A stretch of DNA of 64,000 nucleotides from Myotis daubentonii (lineage: Eukaryota; Chordata; Mammalia; Chiroptera; Vespertilionidae), in NCBI RefSeq assembly GCF_963259705.1, contig NC_081840.1:150261549-150325548 (forward strand), in the 5' to 3' direction. Numbering within the stretch: position 1 is the stretch's first letter; the number at the start of each line of letters is the position of its first letter. The notes below the pieces were generated by a model. The model searched no databases, had not been told where the DNA came from, and saw only the letters and a program-made list of their open reading frames with translations. Positions 34,721 to 47,026 of this stretch are shown piece after piece. Made by a program: the position numbers and the translations under genes.

Positions 34721-36310
34721 ACGGTGGCTTCTTTGTTGAGAATTGCCTGTGAACTGGTACAATTTGGAGCAGGGAGACCTTTCGGAGCTAATGGATGGTC
34801 CAGGCAAGAGCAGATGTAGCAATGTGGATGCCAGCTGTGTTTCACTGTCGACCAAAATGCTAACTTCTTCAAGTTTTAGAGATTGTGTTAACACTGTTGT
34901 CATGGTCAGAATTTAGTTTTTAGATACAATGAAAAGGTTATTCATAGTTTCTCTAATTGTTTGCTTATTATTCTTTTTCACTTTCCTAATTTACATATCT
35001 TGACTTAAAGTGCACATTTCATTTTAAATCCTACCCCTGGATTCTACAGATAAGTGGTTCCTATAATATTTTATATTAGTGGCTCAGAATTTCAAAGGAA
35101 AAACTATGATTTACTGGAAATTTCTGGCAGTAGAAGTAGTGTAGTAGAAAGCATTAAAATGAGGAGGGATGTGGGGAGTTGGAGTTGGGGGGGGGGCAAG
35201 AGAAATATAAACTCATCGCAGTAAAGATCTGAAAATCAAGTACAGAAAATCTGAAAATACCAGGAATACAGGTGTGCCTTGCTTTAAGAAAAGATGGTAT
35301 ATAAAAATTCAAATGTTCAAGGCAGTATGTCTATTTGACAAGAGAGAGATCAGATTGTCAAACCCTCTCACTTTTCAGGTGAGGAAATGGGTGTCCAGCA
35401 AAGCTGAGTGCAAAGTTCGATGACAGTACTGATTTCCTACCTCCTGCTGGGCTCCCGCTGTTCCATGCTGCTCATCAATTAAAGGGGAGTGATTATGGCT
35501 GTTGTAAAACTGGTCCCCTTTGAACAGTCGGCTTCCCTAGTGATTTAAAATATTTTACAGGTCATTAATTACACATTAAGAGGTTGGTTGTTACAGGGAT
35601 GTCTATACAGCTCTTGCAAATAACGATGAAATAGAAATGAATAAGAATTTTTGAAATTATAATTTTAGTTAATAAGAAAATATGTTTTGATTTTCAAACA
35701 TCAATTAATATGTAACTGGTGCCATAAAGTTAGATATTTCTCTAAACACTCATATATTCTACAAGCAAGACTGAGCAAATTGAAGACAGAGGATGTGTCC
35801 TTGTGATCTCTTTGCCCAGGACAGTGTCCTGGACATAGACTCTGGAGTTCATTGTTAAATTAAATTCAGTTTAATACACAGAATATTCTCTCTGCACAGG
35901 AGTCCAATGACAACATTGTAAATATATTTACATATAGTATACAGTTTGGTCAGAACTTTTCTTAGTCATTTAAAAATGGAAATCATTTGTTTTGAGTTAT
36001 TTATTCAAACCTCACAGTCACACAAAGCATTATTTGGCAATCAAATAAATCAAAGGGAAATGTCAACTTTTAATGAGTGCAGCCATATATACCAAAACTG
36101 CAAATATGTATTTTTATATATTTATTAATTCTCACCAATGGTCTTTTCCCCATTCTAAAATGTCCAGGAGAGGGAAAAAAGGGGTGGGGAGGGGAAAGGG
36201 ATTGAGAAAAAAACAGTGAAAAGTAAAATAGAAAGTTCTAACACTTAACAATATCCTTCTCCTTCTTACGCGTTTTTTCCTTCACTAACTCCTGCGTATT
36301 TGAATATAGA
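34721..36310. other. No recognisable feature
   Basis: AT-rich unique sequence with a short G run near 35190. No supported gene. Confidence 0.4.
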
Positions 36311-36400
36311 GAAGCAGTGTGGTATAACAATTAAGATCAGAGGCTCTTGAGCCTGACACTTGGCCTTGGATTCCAGCTCTGCCACCACAGTGGGTGGGGA
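36311..36400 (+). mobile_element. MIR SINE fragment, sense
   Basis: 'gaagcagtgtggtataacaa', 'agaggctcttgagcctgac' and 'ggattccagctctgccac' match the MIR tRNA-like head. Confidence 0.75.
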
Positions 36401-36522
36401 TGAGGGGAACCTCTCTTTCTTTGTCTGCAGTTATATGTCATAGTCTCTCATCCTATATAATAAAAGACTAATATGCAAATCAACCAAATGTCAGAATGAC
36501 AAGTTGCTATGTCATGCACTGA

Positions 36523-36536
36523 CCACCAGGGGGCAG
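36523..36536 (+). promoter_or_regulatory. CTCF-like core motif in a Helitron
   Basis: The 14 bases ccaccagggggcag match the classical CTCF core CCASYAGRKGGCRS apart from allowed positions. The motif is part of the Helitron sequence and not host DNA. Binding is not shown by sequence alone. Confidence 0.5.
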
Positions 36537-36675
36537 ATGCTCAATGTGGCAGTGCTAAGGATGTCTGACTGCTGGCTTAGGCCCGCTCCCCACGGGCCTA
36601 AGCTGGCAGTTGGACATCCCTTAAAGGCTCCTGGACTGTGAGAGGGTGCAGGCTGGGCTGAGGGATCCCCCCAAG

Positions 36676-37413
36676 TGCTGGGGTTCTTGTCCCAGCATCA
36701 AGAAGGGTTCAGGAATCTGGAAAAGGCTGTACATAGATGACATAGGAATCCAGAGGCTAATAAAGAGTCCAGAGACGAGATATAATTTTGAAAGGCATTG
36801 GGGGTCAGAGGACCTTCAGCTAAAGCAGGGGTGGGCAAACTTTTTGACTTGAGGGCCACAATGGGTTCTTAAACTGGACCGGGGGGCCGGAACAAAAGCA
36901 TGGATGGAGTGTTTGTGTGAACTAATACATGTTAACACTGCTGCTAGTGAAGGAGCGGAGGGGAGAGCAAGAGAACCCTCCGCTCTTTTGGCTCCGCTGG
37001 CCAGATAGAACAGCCGAATGGGCCGGATCCGGCCAGGGGGCCGTAGTTTGCCCACGGCTGAGCTAAAGGAACTGAAGACTCCCTCCTTGTCTAGGACCCT
37101 TGCTTTTATTAACACAATTTGTCCTAAGGCAAGGTGGAGATAATACACTTCAAAGGGTACAGAAGCATTGTCAGTTTGGGGAATAGCCTATGGCTGCTCA
37201 GGTGTTTGGCCAGTAGGAGGCAATAACATGTAGATTAAGGTGCCCTTTAACTGTCTGGCAGCCTCAATCAGTTTCCTATTCAGGTTTGGGGAAATGCCTT
37301 TAGCAATTCCAAGCTGATGACTACATGTGTGACTCAACCCTGTTGAGTCCCCAAGTCTCATCAACCTTTTGATGAAACTCTTGAAATTATGACATGCTGG
37401 AATTGGTCCAGCA
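36676..37413 (-). mobile_element. Solo class II LTR inside the Helitron, antisense
   Basis: The element runs from tgctgg to ccagca and has 6-bp target duplications with one change: cccaag (36670-36675) and cccgag (37414-37419). Removing it restores the usual Helitron 3' region. On the minus strand a polyadenylation signal AATAAA lies at 37105-37110. The U5 end, read on the plus strand as tgctggggttc, resembles the LTR end at 13701 (tgccggggtcc), which supports the minus orientation. Without the hAT insertion and its duplication the LTR is about 495 bp. Confidence 0.75.
36826..37060. mobile_element. hAT MITE inside the LTR
   Basis: A 235-bp element with inverted ends, caggggtgggcaaact and agtttgcccacggctg, flanked by a perfect 8-bp target duplication agctaaag at 36818-36825 and 37061-37068. 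An 8-bp duplication is the hallmark of hAT transposases. It is non-coding. Confidence 0.93.
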
Positions 37414-37448
37414 CCCGAGTGCACAAATTTCATGCACTGGGCCTCTAG

Positions 37449-39321
37449 TATAAATCTTATAAGTAGTAAAGTGGCATTTTTTCCCTTGTTCTTTCTGAAG
37501 TTTATAACTCTTTTTCAATCAGTTCAGAACTCTTGTAGACTATGGGGATGTCATTTATTGGGCTTTACATAAACTCAAAGATTATGCAAGCAGTAAATGG
37601 CCAAGGAATTCCTAGGGCTCAGGTCTCTTGACTTGAAGCCCAGTTTTGCTACCGTGTTGCCTTGGTAAAGTAATATCCTGGACAGATGCAAAACATCTAA
37701 CAACTTCTGATTTAAATATAATATCCTGTGAAATTTAGAAATTCTTCTGGAAAATGTTAATGGATAATTTAAAATAATGAATAAAGCTGCTTCATGAGTG
37801 GAGTGTTTGAATAAAATGATAATTCAATTAATTATATACTTTTACTATATATACTGCATGTGTAGTAAAAATATTATACTTAAGAATATGCATGTAGATA
37901 AGAAAAATGCACAGGAACTTTTAGCCACTCTGAGCTGCCAAATGAAGCATGCTTGGGTAGAGTTATAAGGTTTGCAAACCCCTAAATGATGTTGGTTTAT
38001 GCTGCTCCATATAGGATATTAGTCCCATACATTGGTGTTATTTATCGCTGTCATTATGTGTTTTTTTTTCATCCATGCAACCTCTTAGAAACCAGATTGT
38101 TAGTTCAGATGCCGAAGGATACTATTTCAGATTTTGGACTAAAGCTTCTTAATGGAATTTTTATTATATATAGGCCCTCATACTGTTTCAGACCATGCCC
38201 TGCAATTTCTCTACTTGTTGAGGGTACAGTTAATACAGATTCTTTTAACTTCAGAAATTTGTAATATTACTCTATACTAAATGATGAATACCTTTCTTTT
38301 AGACTTTGGTTTTTAAATGAATTATACCTTTAAAAAGAAAAAAAAAACCCTCTTTTATCTTGTTCCAAAGGTTTGAAGTGAGGGGCCATGTAACATGTGA
38401 CTGTGTGTCTTTGTTTTTTATGTATCTCATTTAGACATTAGGCCTCACCAGTCTAGCAGACTTAAGGCAAATCCACACGACATGAGAGAGCATGAATGAA
38501 AGAGTAATTATATCAAAAGAGCAATTCTGCTCCTCTCTTTTGTTATTGTCATTGTTGCAATAATTTCTGCAGTGAAAAATCTTCAAAAGTAAAAGAATTT
38601 GACCAGACAATCCTTTTTAATATAAGAATTTTAAAAATTTGCATATTTAGACACACACACACACACACACACACTCATATACTTGTTTGAAACTGGGCGA
38701 ATATTTTAATTATTTAATCTGAACTGCTCACATGGTTAGAAAATACTATCTTTGAGACCAAGATCATGAGTTCAAATTCCAAGAGGCCAAGATAATCTTT
38801 CAAGGAAAATAATTTTGTTTCAAAGCCATGGGTTGCCTCCTTAATCTCAGTCCATTGTGCAACATTTTAATTATTGTATATGTTAAGTACAGTGAGCTGA
38901 TAGTTTCTTGCAAACCTGTCACAGGGACTGGAATGACCACTCAGAAAAAAGGGAATTGGTGAGTCAAATGCATTCTTCTTGAATGTAAAGAGCCTATGCC
39001 TTTCAGATGATCTTGCTGAAGCAAGATTAAAGAAAAGCTCAAAAATAAAGTCTACTTTTGTGGTTAGTCACTAGGTGTTGGTTTGAGAATTTATTGTGAG
39101 AAGTAAGACTTCAAATCAAAATATCTATGATTAAAAGGGCCACAGGGAGCCCTAAAAAACCAAACCTTTAATATTATCACCTGCTTTCACTCTAAAGATT
39201 CCTTCTTGCCTTCCTTATATTTCTTATTTCATCTCTCCCATCTTCTAGCAAAAATTACAACTGATATACAACATATAACTAGATGCTTTATAAAAATTCT
39301 TATAAATGTTTACATACATGA
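37449..39321. other. AT-rich unique sequence with a short (AC)n
   Basis: About 1.9 kb without a recognised transposon or gene. An (AC)n run of about 26 bp lies at 38648-38673. Confidence 0.4.
38648..38673. repeat. (AC)n microsatellite
   Basis: A pure run of about 13 AC units. Confidence 0.9.
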
Positions 39322-39375
39322 CAAACACACAAAACTAATATCATATTGTATGTCAACTGTAATTGGGAAATGAAT
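39322..39375 (+). mobile_element. L1 3' terminal scrap, sense
   Basis: 'aaactaatatcatattgtat' and 'gtcaactgtaattgg' match the last bases of the L1 ending at 31277. Confidence 0.65.
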
Positions 39376-39807
39376 TAGAATAGAAAAAACACAAAGCAAA
39401 CACAAAATTCATACAGACTTGAAGTTTCAAGACCAGTTAAAAGCTTCCTTGAGGTATTAATAAAGTAGCTTAGTTCATTGCTAAGAGCTCAGGGATGCAA
39501 ATACTAAACAGCAGTAAACTTTTAAGCCAAACCACATGGAAATCAATAAGTATAAGCAAGAATTCTTATGGCTTCTGAAGAGGGCTGTTTTTAAATTTCT
39601 TCAAAGCTGTTAAGTTCAGTGCTTAGTGAGTGAGTTCTTTAAGTATGTTGACATGGTAAATGTCACACACCAAATAGATTCACAGGGAGCTTACACAAAA
39701 CCTTTTTTTTTTTTATGTAAGAGCATACAATGATTTTAGTTTAATGCAGGCTAGAAATAAATAGGAAGGCAAGAACCAAAAAGTGCCACTTAAAGTTCTG
39801 CTACTTT
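39376..39807. other. No recognisable feature
   Basis: Unique-looking sequence with a poly-T run near 39704-39713. Confidence 0.4.
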
Positions 39808-40025
39808 GGCCCTAGCTGGTTTGGCTCAGTGGATAGAGCATCGGCCTGTGGACTGAAGGGTCCCAGGTTCGATTCCGGTCAAGGGCATGTACCTTGATTG
39901 AGGCCACATCGCCAGTAGGGAGTGTGCAGGAGGCAGCTGATCAATGTTTCTCTCTCATCCATGTTTCTAACTTTCTATCCTCTCCCTTCCTCTCTGTAAA
40001 AAATCAATAAAATATATTTCATAAA
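39808..40025 (+). mobile_element. Ves SINE
   Basis: 'ggccctagctggtttggctc' head, 'tggatagagcatcggcctg', B box 'ggttcgattccgg', 'aatgtttctctctcatcc', 'aaaaaatcaataaaat'. It is the same subfamily as the copies at 22906 and 29562. No clear target duplication was seen. Confidence 0.93.
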
Positions 40026-40846
40026 AAGTACTTCAACTTTGAATGTTCATTAGATAAATTTGATCTTTCGAGTTGATCTTACGTATCCACATCAAATGGG
40101 CGTCGAGCTCACTGTGTGAGATCGTCCCTGCTGCCCAGAGCATTTCGTAGCCCTCGTTATGAGCCTAATCCAAGTGAGCCAGAACTCGGACCAAATTAAA
40201 TCTTCAAGAAACCGGGACTAAATTTTGTTTTAAAAGTAAACAATTTTGAGAGCTGGGAGCCTTCTTCTCAAGCATCCCAAAGACGGTAAGCTTGCAAAAG
40301 TACTTCCCTACGAAGGGGCTTGCTTTTCCTTCTTGGTCACGGCCGATCCATCCCAAAGCTTCCTGCCTTTGTACAAAAGTGCATGGAGAAGGGGAATTGA
40401 AAATAAACGTGATGTGGTTGGTTGAGCTGATGACCACAATGTTGTTTACACTTTAGAATTTGGAAACTTGAAGTACATTGAGGTTAAATAAATTGCTCTT
40501 AGGTAACAAGAAAGAAAAATAATAAATCAGCATAAGCACCCTTAAGATTTTGGCTTTAGTTGTATGTTTGGGTCCCTGATGTACACTATTCTCGTGTAAT
40601 TTATTCCTTTCTTTATATTCTTTCAGTCATCATAAACTTGCTCTATGATGTTTGCCCCTGGAATTTTTATTTGTTTTAAGCTAAACATTTATATGAGCAC
40701 ACTTGTAATATGGAAAGGCAGGGCTTTTCCCAAGAGCTTTCCTCAAAGGGAGCTAGATACATTAACAGTGATAAGAACTTATGCTAATCTTCAGGGTTAT
40801 CTTCTCCTCCTGGTGTCAAAATACATTTAATATGTGTAAAGAGTCT
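40026..40846. other. No recognisable feature
   Basis: Unique sequence. It includes a CpG-containing stretch near 40090-40160 that I cannot assign. Confidence 0.4.
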
Positions 40847-40940
40847 CAGTTGCTCCTCAGAGCAAAATGAATTAGGCAGTCATATACATACATATATACA
40901 TACATGACTGCCCAATTCATTTTGCTCTAAGGAGCAACTG
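40847..40940. repeat. 94-bp near-perfect inverted repeat (hairpin)
   Basis: The left arm 40847-40883 (starting cagttgctcct) and the right arm 40904-40940 (ending aggagcaactg) are reverse complements over 37 bp with two mismatches. The loop, 40884-40903, is made of 'atacat' units. It could be a palindromic MITE or encode a small hairpin RNA. I do not recognise the family. Confidence 0.9.
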
Positions 40941-41499
40941 AATATTATATATAATATCTGACCTCCTGAAAAATTATATCTGCGACAGAATATATTGGTC
41001 TTTCCTCAACAAAGTGAGGAGAATTTAAGTTTTAAGTATGACACATGTTCATATTTTTCAAATAAATACTAGATAGCAAGGGGTCAACAGAGGTGATAAG
41101 AGATGTGTCTGGTGATTAGAGCCAGACACTGATGCTGTGTCGAGTGTGTCTTAAAAGCACACAGCTTCAAGGACATGATCTCTATGTCTTTAATAGCTAT
41201 GTTTATACCGCATAGATGAAAAAAAATCTTTATTTTGATGTATAAGGAGACTAAGGTCAAGTTCTGCAGAAAATTTCTCAAAATTATCTCCAAAAACATA
41301 AAACCTATTTAACGTTTTCTTATTAATATTTTTCAAGAATTTTTGGTACAAGCTTTAAGTCCCAAAGTTAATTATCAGCCAACTCATATTACCCATCATT
41401 TATCCTGAATGTTGTAGCCTATGAACAGACCAAAGCCCCAGAAGGCGAAGGAACACAGAGCAATAGCTGTAGGAGTGGACTGGAAAGAGCTAGAAGTCT
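40941..41499. other. No recognisable feature
   Basis: AT-rich unique sequence. Confidence 0.4.
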
Positions 41500-42450
41500 T
41501 AGAGTCCAGATCTGGTTCTTGTACAAACTTGACATTCTCTCTTGGAAGTTTCAAAGACACCTCAAAATCAGCATATGTGAGACTGAACTCATGATCTTCT
41601 CTCAGAACCGGTCATCTTTCAGTGTTTCCTATCTCAGCCAACCGCACACGCAGTTTTGCAGCTCAGAATCCAAAAAGTCGGGCATTACACCTCCATCTCC
41701 TTAATCACGCTATTCAATTCATCACTTGATCCTATGGATTTTGCCCTGTGATATCTCAAATCTGCCAGTTTATCTCCATCTCTGCTGTCTCCACCCTAGC
41801 TTAGGATGTCATTGTCCTCTCCTTGGGCTCATGAATTCTAATTGGTCTGAGTAATCACTCAGTGTGCAGACCATAGCGGAATGACCCATTCAAAATGTAA
41901 ATCTAATCGGACCACCTCCCTGCATAAAACTCTTTTGTCATCTTCAGATAAATGTGGGGTGAGGGGATATTAATCAGAACTATAAGGCACTGCACGGACT
42001 GTCTGCTACTCACCCCTCTAGCCTCACATTATCCCATTGTCCTTTCTCTGTTATGGTCAAATGAAACTACCTTTTTTTTTTTTTTAAGTCACTTATGTGT
42101 TCCTGCCATGGGACCTTTGCTCTGGCTTCCCCCTGGCCTGGGGCACTCTCTTTTTCTTTACCTCGTTAACTCCAACTTCATTTCTTCAGGAAAATCACTA
42201 AGTCAAATCTCCCACGTAGAGACCTGCATGGCTCTCTTTGCTGTGCTTGTTGTGGTAGCACACTTCCATTTGTTGTTGTGGTCAGTTCCTATAGCAGTGT
42301 CGGTAACTTTCCACCTCTCTCCCCCACTATAGACTATATGTTTTATAGGGTCAGAAACAGGACCTATGTTTCTTTAGCAGTATATTTCTAGTATTGAGTA
42401 GCTTTCTCGGTACCTAACAGTTGCTCGATAAATAAATATTTATTGATAGA
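41500..42450 (+). mobile_element. L2 LINE, sense, long copy
   Basis: It follows the L2 3' half: 'aaatctaatcggaccacctc', 'cctgcataaaactcttttg', 'ctataaggcactgcacgg', 'cctgccatgggacctttgct', 'tttacctcgttaactcc', 'gacctatgtttctttagc' and 'ttgctcgataaataaatatt' at the end. A poly-T insertion lies near 42071-42085. No open ORF survives. Confidence 0.8.
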
Positions 42451-44409
42451 ATAAACTATTAAATGATCTGCCTGTATTTTGGGCTTATTGCTAACTACTT
42501 AGGCCATGATATCCTTATCTTTAGAACAGAGGAAAATTTAATATTTTTAAAGGTGCTTTCAGAGTTGTTTTTCTAATTGTATTTAAAATATGTCTAAATT
42601 GAAATCAAATATATGAATTAGTTTAAAAAATCTGTGAATCACTCACCCATTATGTCAATCTAATACTTTTGAAACCTGTTAAGCACTTACTCATCATATC
42701 AATCCAGGTAGAGTCTAAAAACTAAAGAAGAGAGAACAGTGAGGAGAAGAGAAGAGGGAGAAGATAAATCAATGCAAAAGTCTGGAAGGTAAGCAAAGAA
42801 GAGAGAATGAATAAAGTTAAAAAACAGATAAAGCCAGGAAAAACGTGTGTTCTTTTCTTTTACTCTACATGATAGGGATAAAATGACAGAGAAAAACAGT
42901 TTAACCTTCAGACAGCGAAACACTTTCATGCTTGCATGCCCCCCACCCTAACACACACACACACACACACACACACGGCTAATAGTGTCCAGTCTGGCTA
43001 TCTAATTGACTGAATTAGTTAGCTAATGAAGGATTTATGATCTGAACTCCGGATTTCTCTGACTCCTGGTCTATTGTACCCTTGCCATTCCCTTCATGAA
43101 ATTAAAATCTCTGCACATCCTTTATGTGTGGGGGTAATAAGGTTAAAGTATATCTGAGCTGACATTTAAAAACTTGTAGTCTATAAGGAAATTAAGGCAG
43201 AGAAAAAAAGAGAGAAAAATCTGGTTTGGGTTTCCCTGACCCATAGGAATTTTACTAAGAAAACAGGCTTTAATGTAAACAACCTCTGTATTGTTCATGT
43301 TGTCTTTTAAAATAATGATTCTATAAATAACTTTTCCTAAAACACACAAATTGGATTTGTAAAGTCCCTGCTATTGGAAGCGTGGTTCAGGTTCACCAAG
43401 TATAAAATCACCCAGACCTTTGATATTCTTTACTCACAATAGCTTTTCAAAAGGTAGATGACTAGAAAACACTTTCATTCTCCGCTAGGGCTCAAACATT
43501 AGTTTGACTTTAATAGGCTAGGATGATTTCAGCTTATAAATCTTCAACTGGAGGATAAAGTTCAAGTAGATAAAATCAAACAGATGTTGGTGGGAGGAAT
43601 TCTTCATGACCCATAAAAGTGCTATCATCAAAGCTGAGAATCATTTGTTTTGAATTATTACACTGTTATCAAAAGGACTGTAGCAGTCTGTTTGTTGAGG
43701 AATTGGATCTGTTTATCTGAAAACAGAACAAAGATGCTATGCTAAGGCGTTCCTGGGAAAGTGTGATTCAGATGATGGCTGGTGCACTGGGGCAGCTCGG
43801 AGATACCGTGATTGACATTTGTCAGCAAACACAGTAGTCAGGGCATGCCATTCTGGAAGAGCCCCCTATTAACCAGAACTTGGCCAAAGGCAGGGTGGGG
43901 GTCAGCGGGAGGAAAGCCCTCCAAATTAAACAAGGAAGCTCATTTCTAAGTGAAAAATTAGCTGTTGGTGGGGAAAATCATTAATTTACTAAACATTTGA
44001 ACGAGTGGCTAGTACATGGTACTGAAATGCTCACCTATCAGCATGTCCTGGAACTGGTTGCAACATGTCAACTATCTCCATGCTACTTAAAAAGGAATAG
44101 TTCCCAGTTGTGCACGCAGGCAGGCCCAGGCCTTATAAAGGAACTCTCCAAAATGTCTCTAGTCATTCTATGAATTTGGTTGAGAGGGCCAAGCATGTTT
44201 CAGTGTTGGATGGGCAATGCAAAAATTCAAAACACACGAAGAGATGACTCTTAAAACTGTCAGTAATCATGGTGCTGCAGGGTGAAAAATGTGTAGGTCA
44301 AAGTTTCTTTCATAACTAATTCATTAAGAACACTTTCCCTTACTTACCAAAGCAGTCATTCATGTGCTGAATTACTATACTGGTAGAAGAATCAAACTGA
44401 TTAACCCTA
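42451..44409. other. Unique sequence, few recognisable repeats
   Basis: About 1.9 kb with an (AC)n tract at 42950-42975. The 43440-44330 part has balanced composition and no transposon that I recognise, which makes it a candidate conserved non-coding segment. Confidence 0.4.
42950..42975. repeat. (AC)n microsatellite
   Basis: A pure run of about 13 AC units. Confidence 0.9.
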
Positions 44410-45060
44410 ACCTCCTCTTTTGGACTCTGAAGATCCTTTATAATATGGCTCCTTCTAAGGAACGTAGCTTCCTCCCCACCCCAGCACTTACTGGTGACTT
44501 GTCTTTTCCTCTCACATCTGGCTGTTTATTGCTCTCTGACTTTTAATTCTACTTATTACTTTTTTTTCCCTTCAAGAGCTCTTTTGAGTCTTTGATAGCA
44601 AAGCTATAATCTTTTCCCAGAAAACCCAATTATATTTAAAATTTTGCATGCAATCATAAGCATCCAAAGATCTGCTGAAGTCATTTTTGGTCCCTATCCC
44701 CAACCCTCAGTATAAGAATCACTGATACTAGTAAATCCTTTAAGACCCAACAAAAGCCCGATTTCTCTATGAAACTGAACTACTGCAATGCATTGTGTAG
44801 ACTGTTGAATGTAACACTAGAGGAAGAGAGCCCCTGGATTTAAGAGGCTGGGTGCCAGCCCTGCTCACTGCTAGCTCAGGAACCCTAGGGCCCAGTCTCT
44901 CTGTAATTCCCCCCACCATAAATTGAGGGATTGAACTTAATTTTCTCTAAAAAGTTTATGATTCATGTCTTGTTCTTATTGCCCCCACTAGATTGTGAGC
45001 TCTTTGTGGGAAATAGCCATATTTTACCAGTTCTCTCTATTTTGTAGTTGACTTAATGTA
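44410..45060 (+). mobile_element. Probable L2 LINE, sense
   Basis: 'aagatcctttataatatggc' and, near the end, 'cccactagattgtgagctct' with 'ttgtgggaaatagcc' resemble the L2 text 'cccactagaatgtaagctcc'. The copy is diverged. Confidence 0.5.
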
Positions 45061-45794
45061 ATACTTATTTTCAGAAATTAACAAACACTTATCTATTGTA
45101 TACTTCTAAGAAAAAAGAGCAAGCAGTGTACTATTTGGCTTTTTCTCTGATCTTTCTTTGTGTCTTATACAGAAGCAAAGAAAATTTAATGTAAGTGAAA
45201 AATCACGTGACATAACCTTTGCTTTATTTTCTTACACTTTATCCCTTTTCTTCAAAAGTTAAGGCTACTTTGCCTATAATACTGTCTTAATAAGGAATCT
45301 TGGTTTTCATTCTTAGAAAGTATTTTTCTTTTTCTTTTTGGGGAACGTGTATAGAAGTTGTTTGAGTGGATGTAAAAAATCGTGATGCATGAAATATCAT
45401 TTTAGATTTGCCTCTGCATAAATCTTTTCTAAACCCATTTAATTGCAAATTAAGGAAAGCAAATGCTATAAACAGGAAATGTTACATGTGGGCACCACTG
45501 CTTGGATGGAAATGCAATCAAAGGCCTGCAGTGTCCAGGAGAGAATGCCTGGTATATCTGGCACTTCCCAGAGGGACACTTTTAAGCAGATAATAGATGT
45601 CCTTTGATAACTGGTTGGGTTGGTAGTAGAGATATGGTGGTCTTGGTGACATCTCTAGTGAGTTATTCTAACATTATGGGGACTTTCCAGTGAAAGTTAC
45701 TATGCCTAACATTGCCCACACCGTTTGGGAACATCCAAAGGACTTTCTCTTCTCTTCTTCTTCTAAATACATCCCTCAAGGAAGATGAGCTCTG
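45061..45794. other. No recognisable feature
   Basis: AT-rich unique sequence. Confidence 0.4.
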
Positions 45795-45897
45795 ATAGGT
45801 AAGCAGAGAACCCAGGCATACACCCTGATTAGGAATCAAACCATGACCTCCTGGTTCATAGGTCAAAGCTAAACCACTGAGCCAGGCCAGCCAGGCA
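45795..45897 (-). mobile_element. Ves SINE head, antisense, partial
   Basis: On the minus strand 'tggctcagtggtttagcttt', 'cctatgaaccaggaggtca' and 'tggtttgattcctaatcagg' match the head of the SINE at 28935. The tail half is missing or too decayed. Confidence 0.8.
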
Positions 45898-47026
45898 AGG
45901 CTTGTCTTTCTTCCCCTTTTTCCCCTCTCTTTGATGGCCAATGTTTAGGGTTTCATTTCTTTATGGGGCTGGTGTGTTGGATGTGCATTGGATGTGTCTC
46001 TTTTCCATCCATGTTTCATCATCTTTTTCCCCTCCAACACACACACACACACACACACCTGATTAGGTGGAGCTAAAATAAAGAAGAACATGTAGTGAGA
46101 AACTTAGCTGATTTTGTTAGGTTTATCTTCCTTGTTTATTTCCTACTCAGCTTGCTACAGGGCCAAGTTAGATTTGAATTCTTAGAGAAAGGGGAGCAAA
46201 GGGGAAGACTGTGGAAACCTCAGCATCAAAGAATTAGTGATTATCTAGGCATACTTTTGATAGAATCAAGTTTGCTAGCATGGAAATTCACAGAAAGTTG
46301 GAGAAAACCCAACTAAAAATAAATTTTAAAAAAGAAAATAAAGGAAAACATAAAGATGGAAAAAAGGAAGAAAGAAGGAAAGAAGACAGAAAGAATGGAG
46401 AGAGGAAACTGTTCATCTATCTGTGGTGTTTCCTGTACAAATATCTTTGAAAATTCAACATAATGGTTGGCAATAGATTTGTGAATAATGATTCTAATCT
46501 CTTATCACCTTTGAAGATGACTAACATTTAACTAAAATAGAAAAAAAACTAAACAAAAACTTTAAGATCTTTGGCCACATCTGGGGCAAAACTTGCTTTT
46601 TTTGAGCCACATAGTAGATTTTTGTTTTAACATATATTTTTTTAATTACCAACATTTAAAACTTGGAAAATTTCAATAAAAATGTATAGTTTAAGAATTC
46701 TCTTAAAAACAGAGAGTTCTAGCAAATATGGGTCCAAGTTCTTGCAAGGTGCAATGATCTGGAGGGCTTAGAAGCTGAACTGATAGAGCAGGGCATTCTT
46801 TGCTGTGTAGAAATCCTTACCATTCCTCAGTGTTACAGCCCAGCATTGCACTCATTTCACTTACTTGTCCAGTCACTGTATGCATTTGAACACATAAACA
46901 ATGTTTAAATGTTTCCAGGTAAAGTATGATAATACATTATTTTCAGTCAGAAAAGTTTTATGATAAAGTTATATAATAAAAACCATTATATACCCTATTA
47001 CAGAAGCCTTCACTTTTATGAAGATA
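45898..47026. other. No gene; short (AC)n
   Basis: AT- and purine-rich unique sequence with an (AC)n run at 46038-46058 and an AAGAAAGG-rich stretch near 46320-46400. Confidence 0.4.

Larger units (their letters stand above)
36451..37448 (+). mobile_element. Helitron (HeliBat-like) carrying nested LTR and hAT
   Basis: The 5' end is TCCTATATAATAAAAG with 'ctaatatgcaaatc'. The 3' end has hairpin 'gtgcacaaatttcatgcac' followed by 'tgggcctctag'. Host A and T flank it. Of its 998 bp, positions 36676-37413 are a later solo LTR insertion, so the Helitron itself is about 250 bp. It carries a CTCF-like core at 36523-36536 (ccaccagggggcag), shared with the copies at 54358 and 63433. Confidence 0.88.

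Noticed and set aside
36646..36852. Possible gene fragment captured by the Helitron
   Set aside because: The extra sequence has TG…CA-type ends and 6-bp duplications, so it is an inserted LTR and not a captured exon.
41952..42332. 126-codon frame
   Set aside because: It lies in sense L2 3' sequence and does not match the expected L2 protein reading. It is a chance frame.
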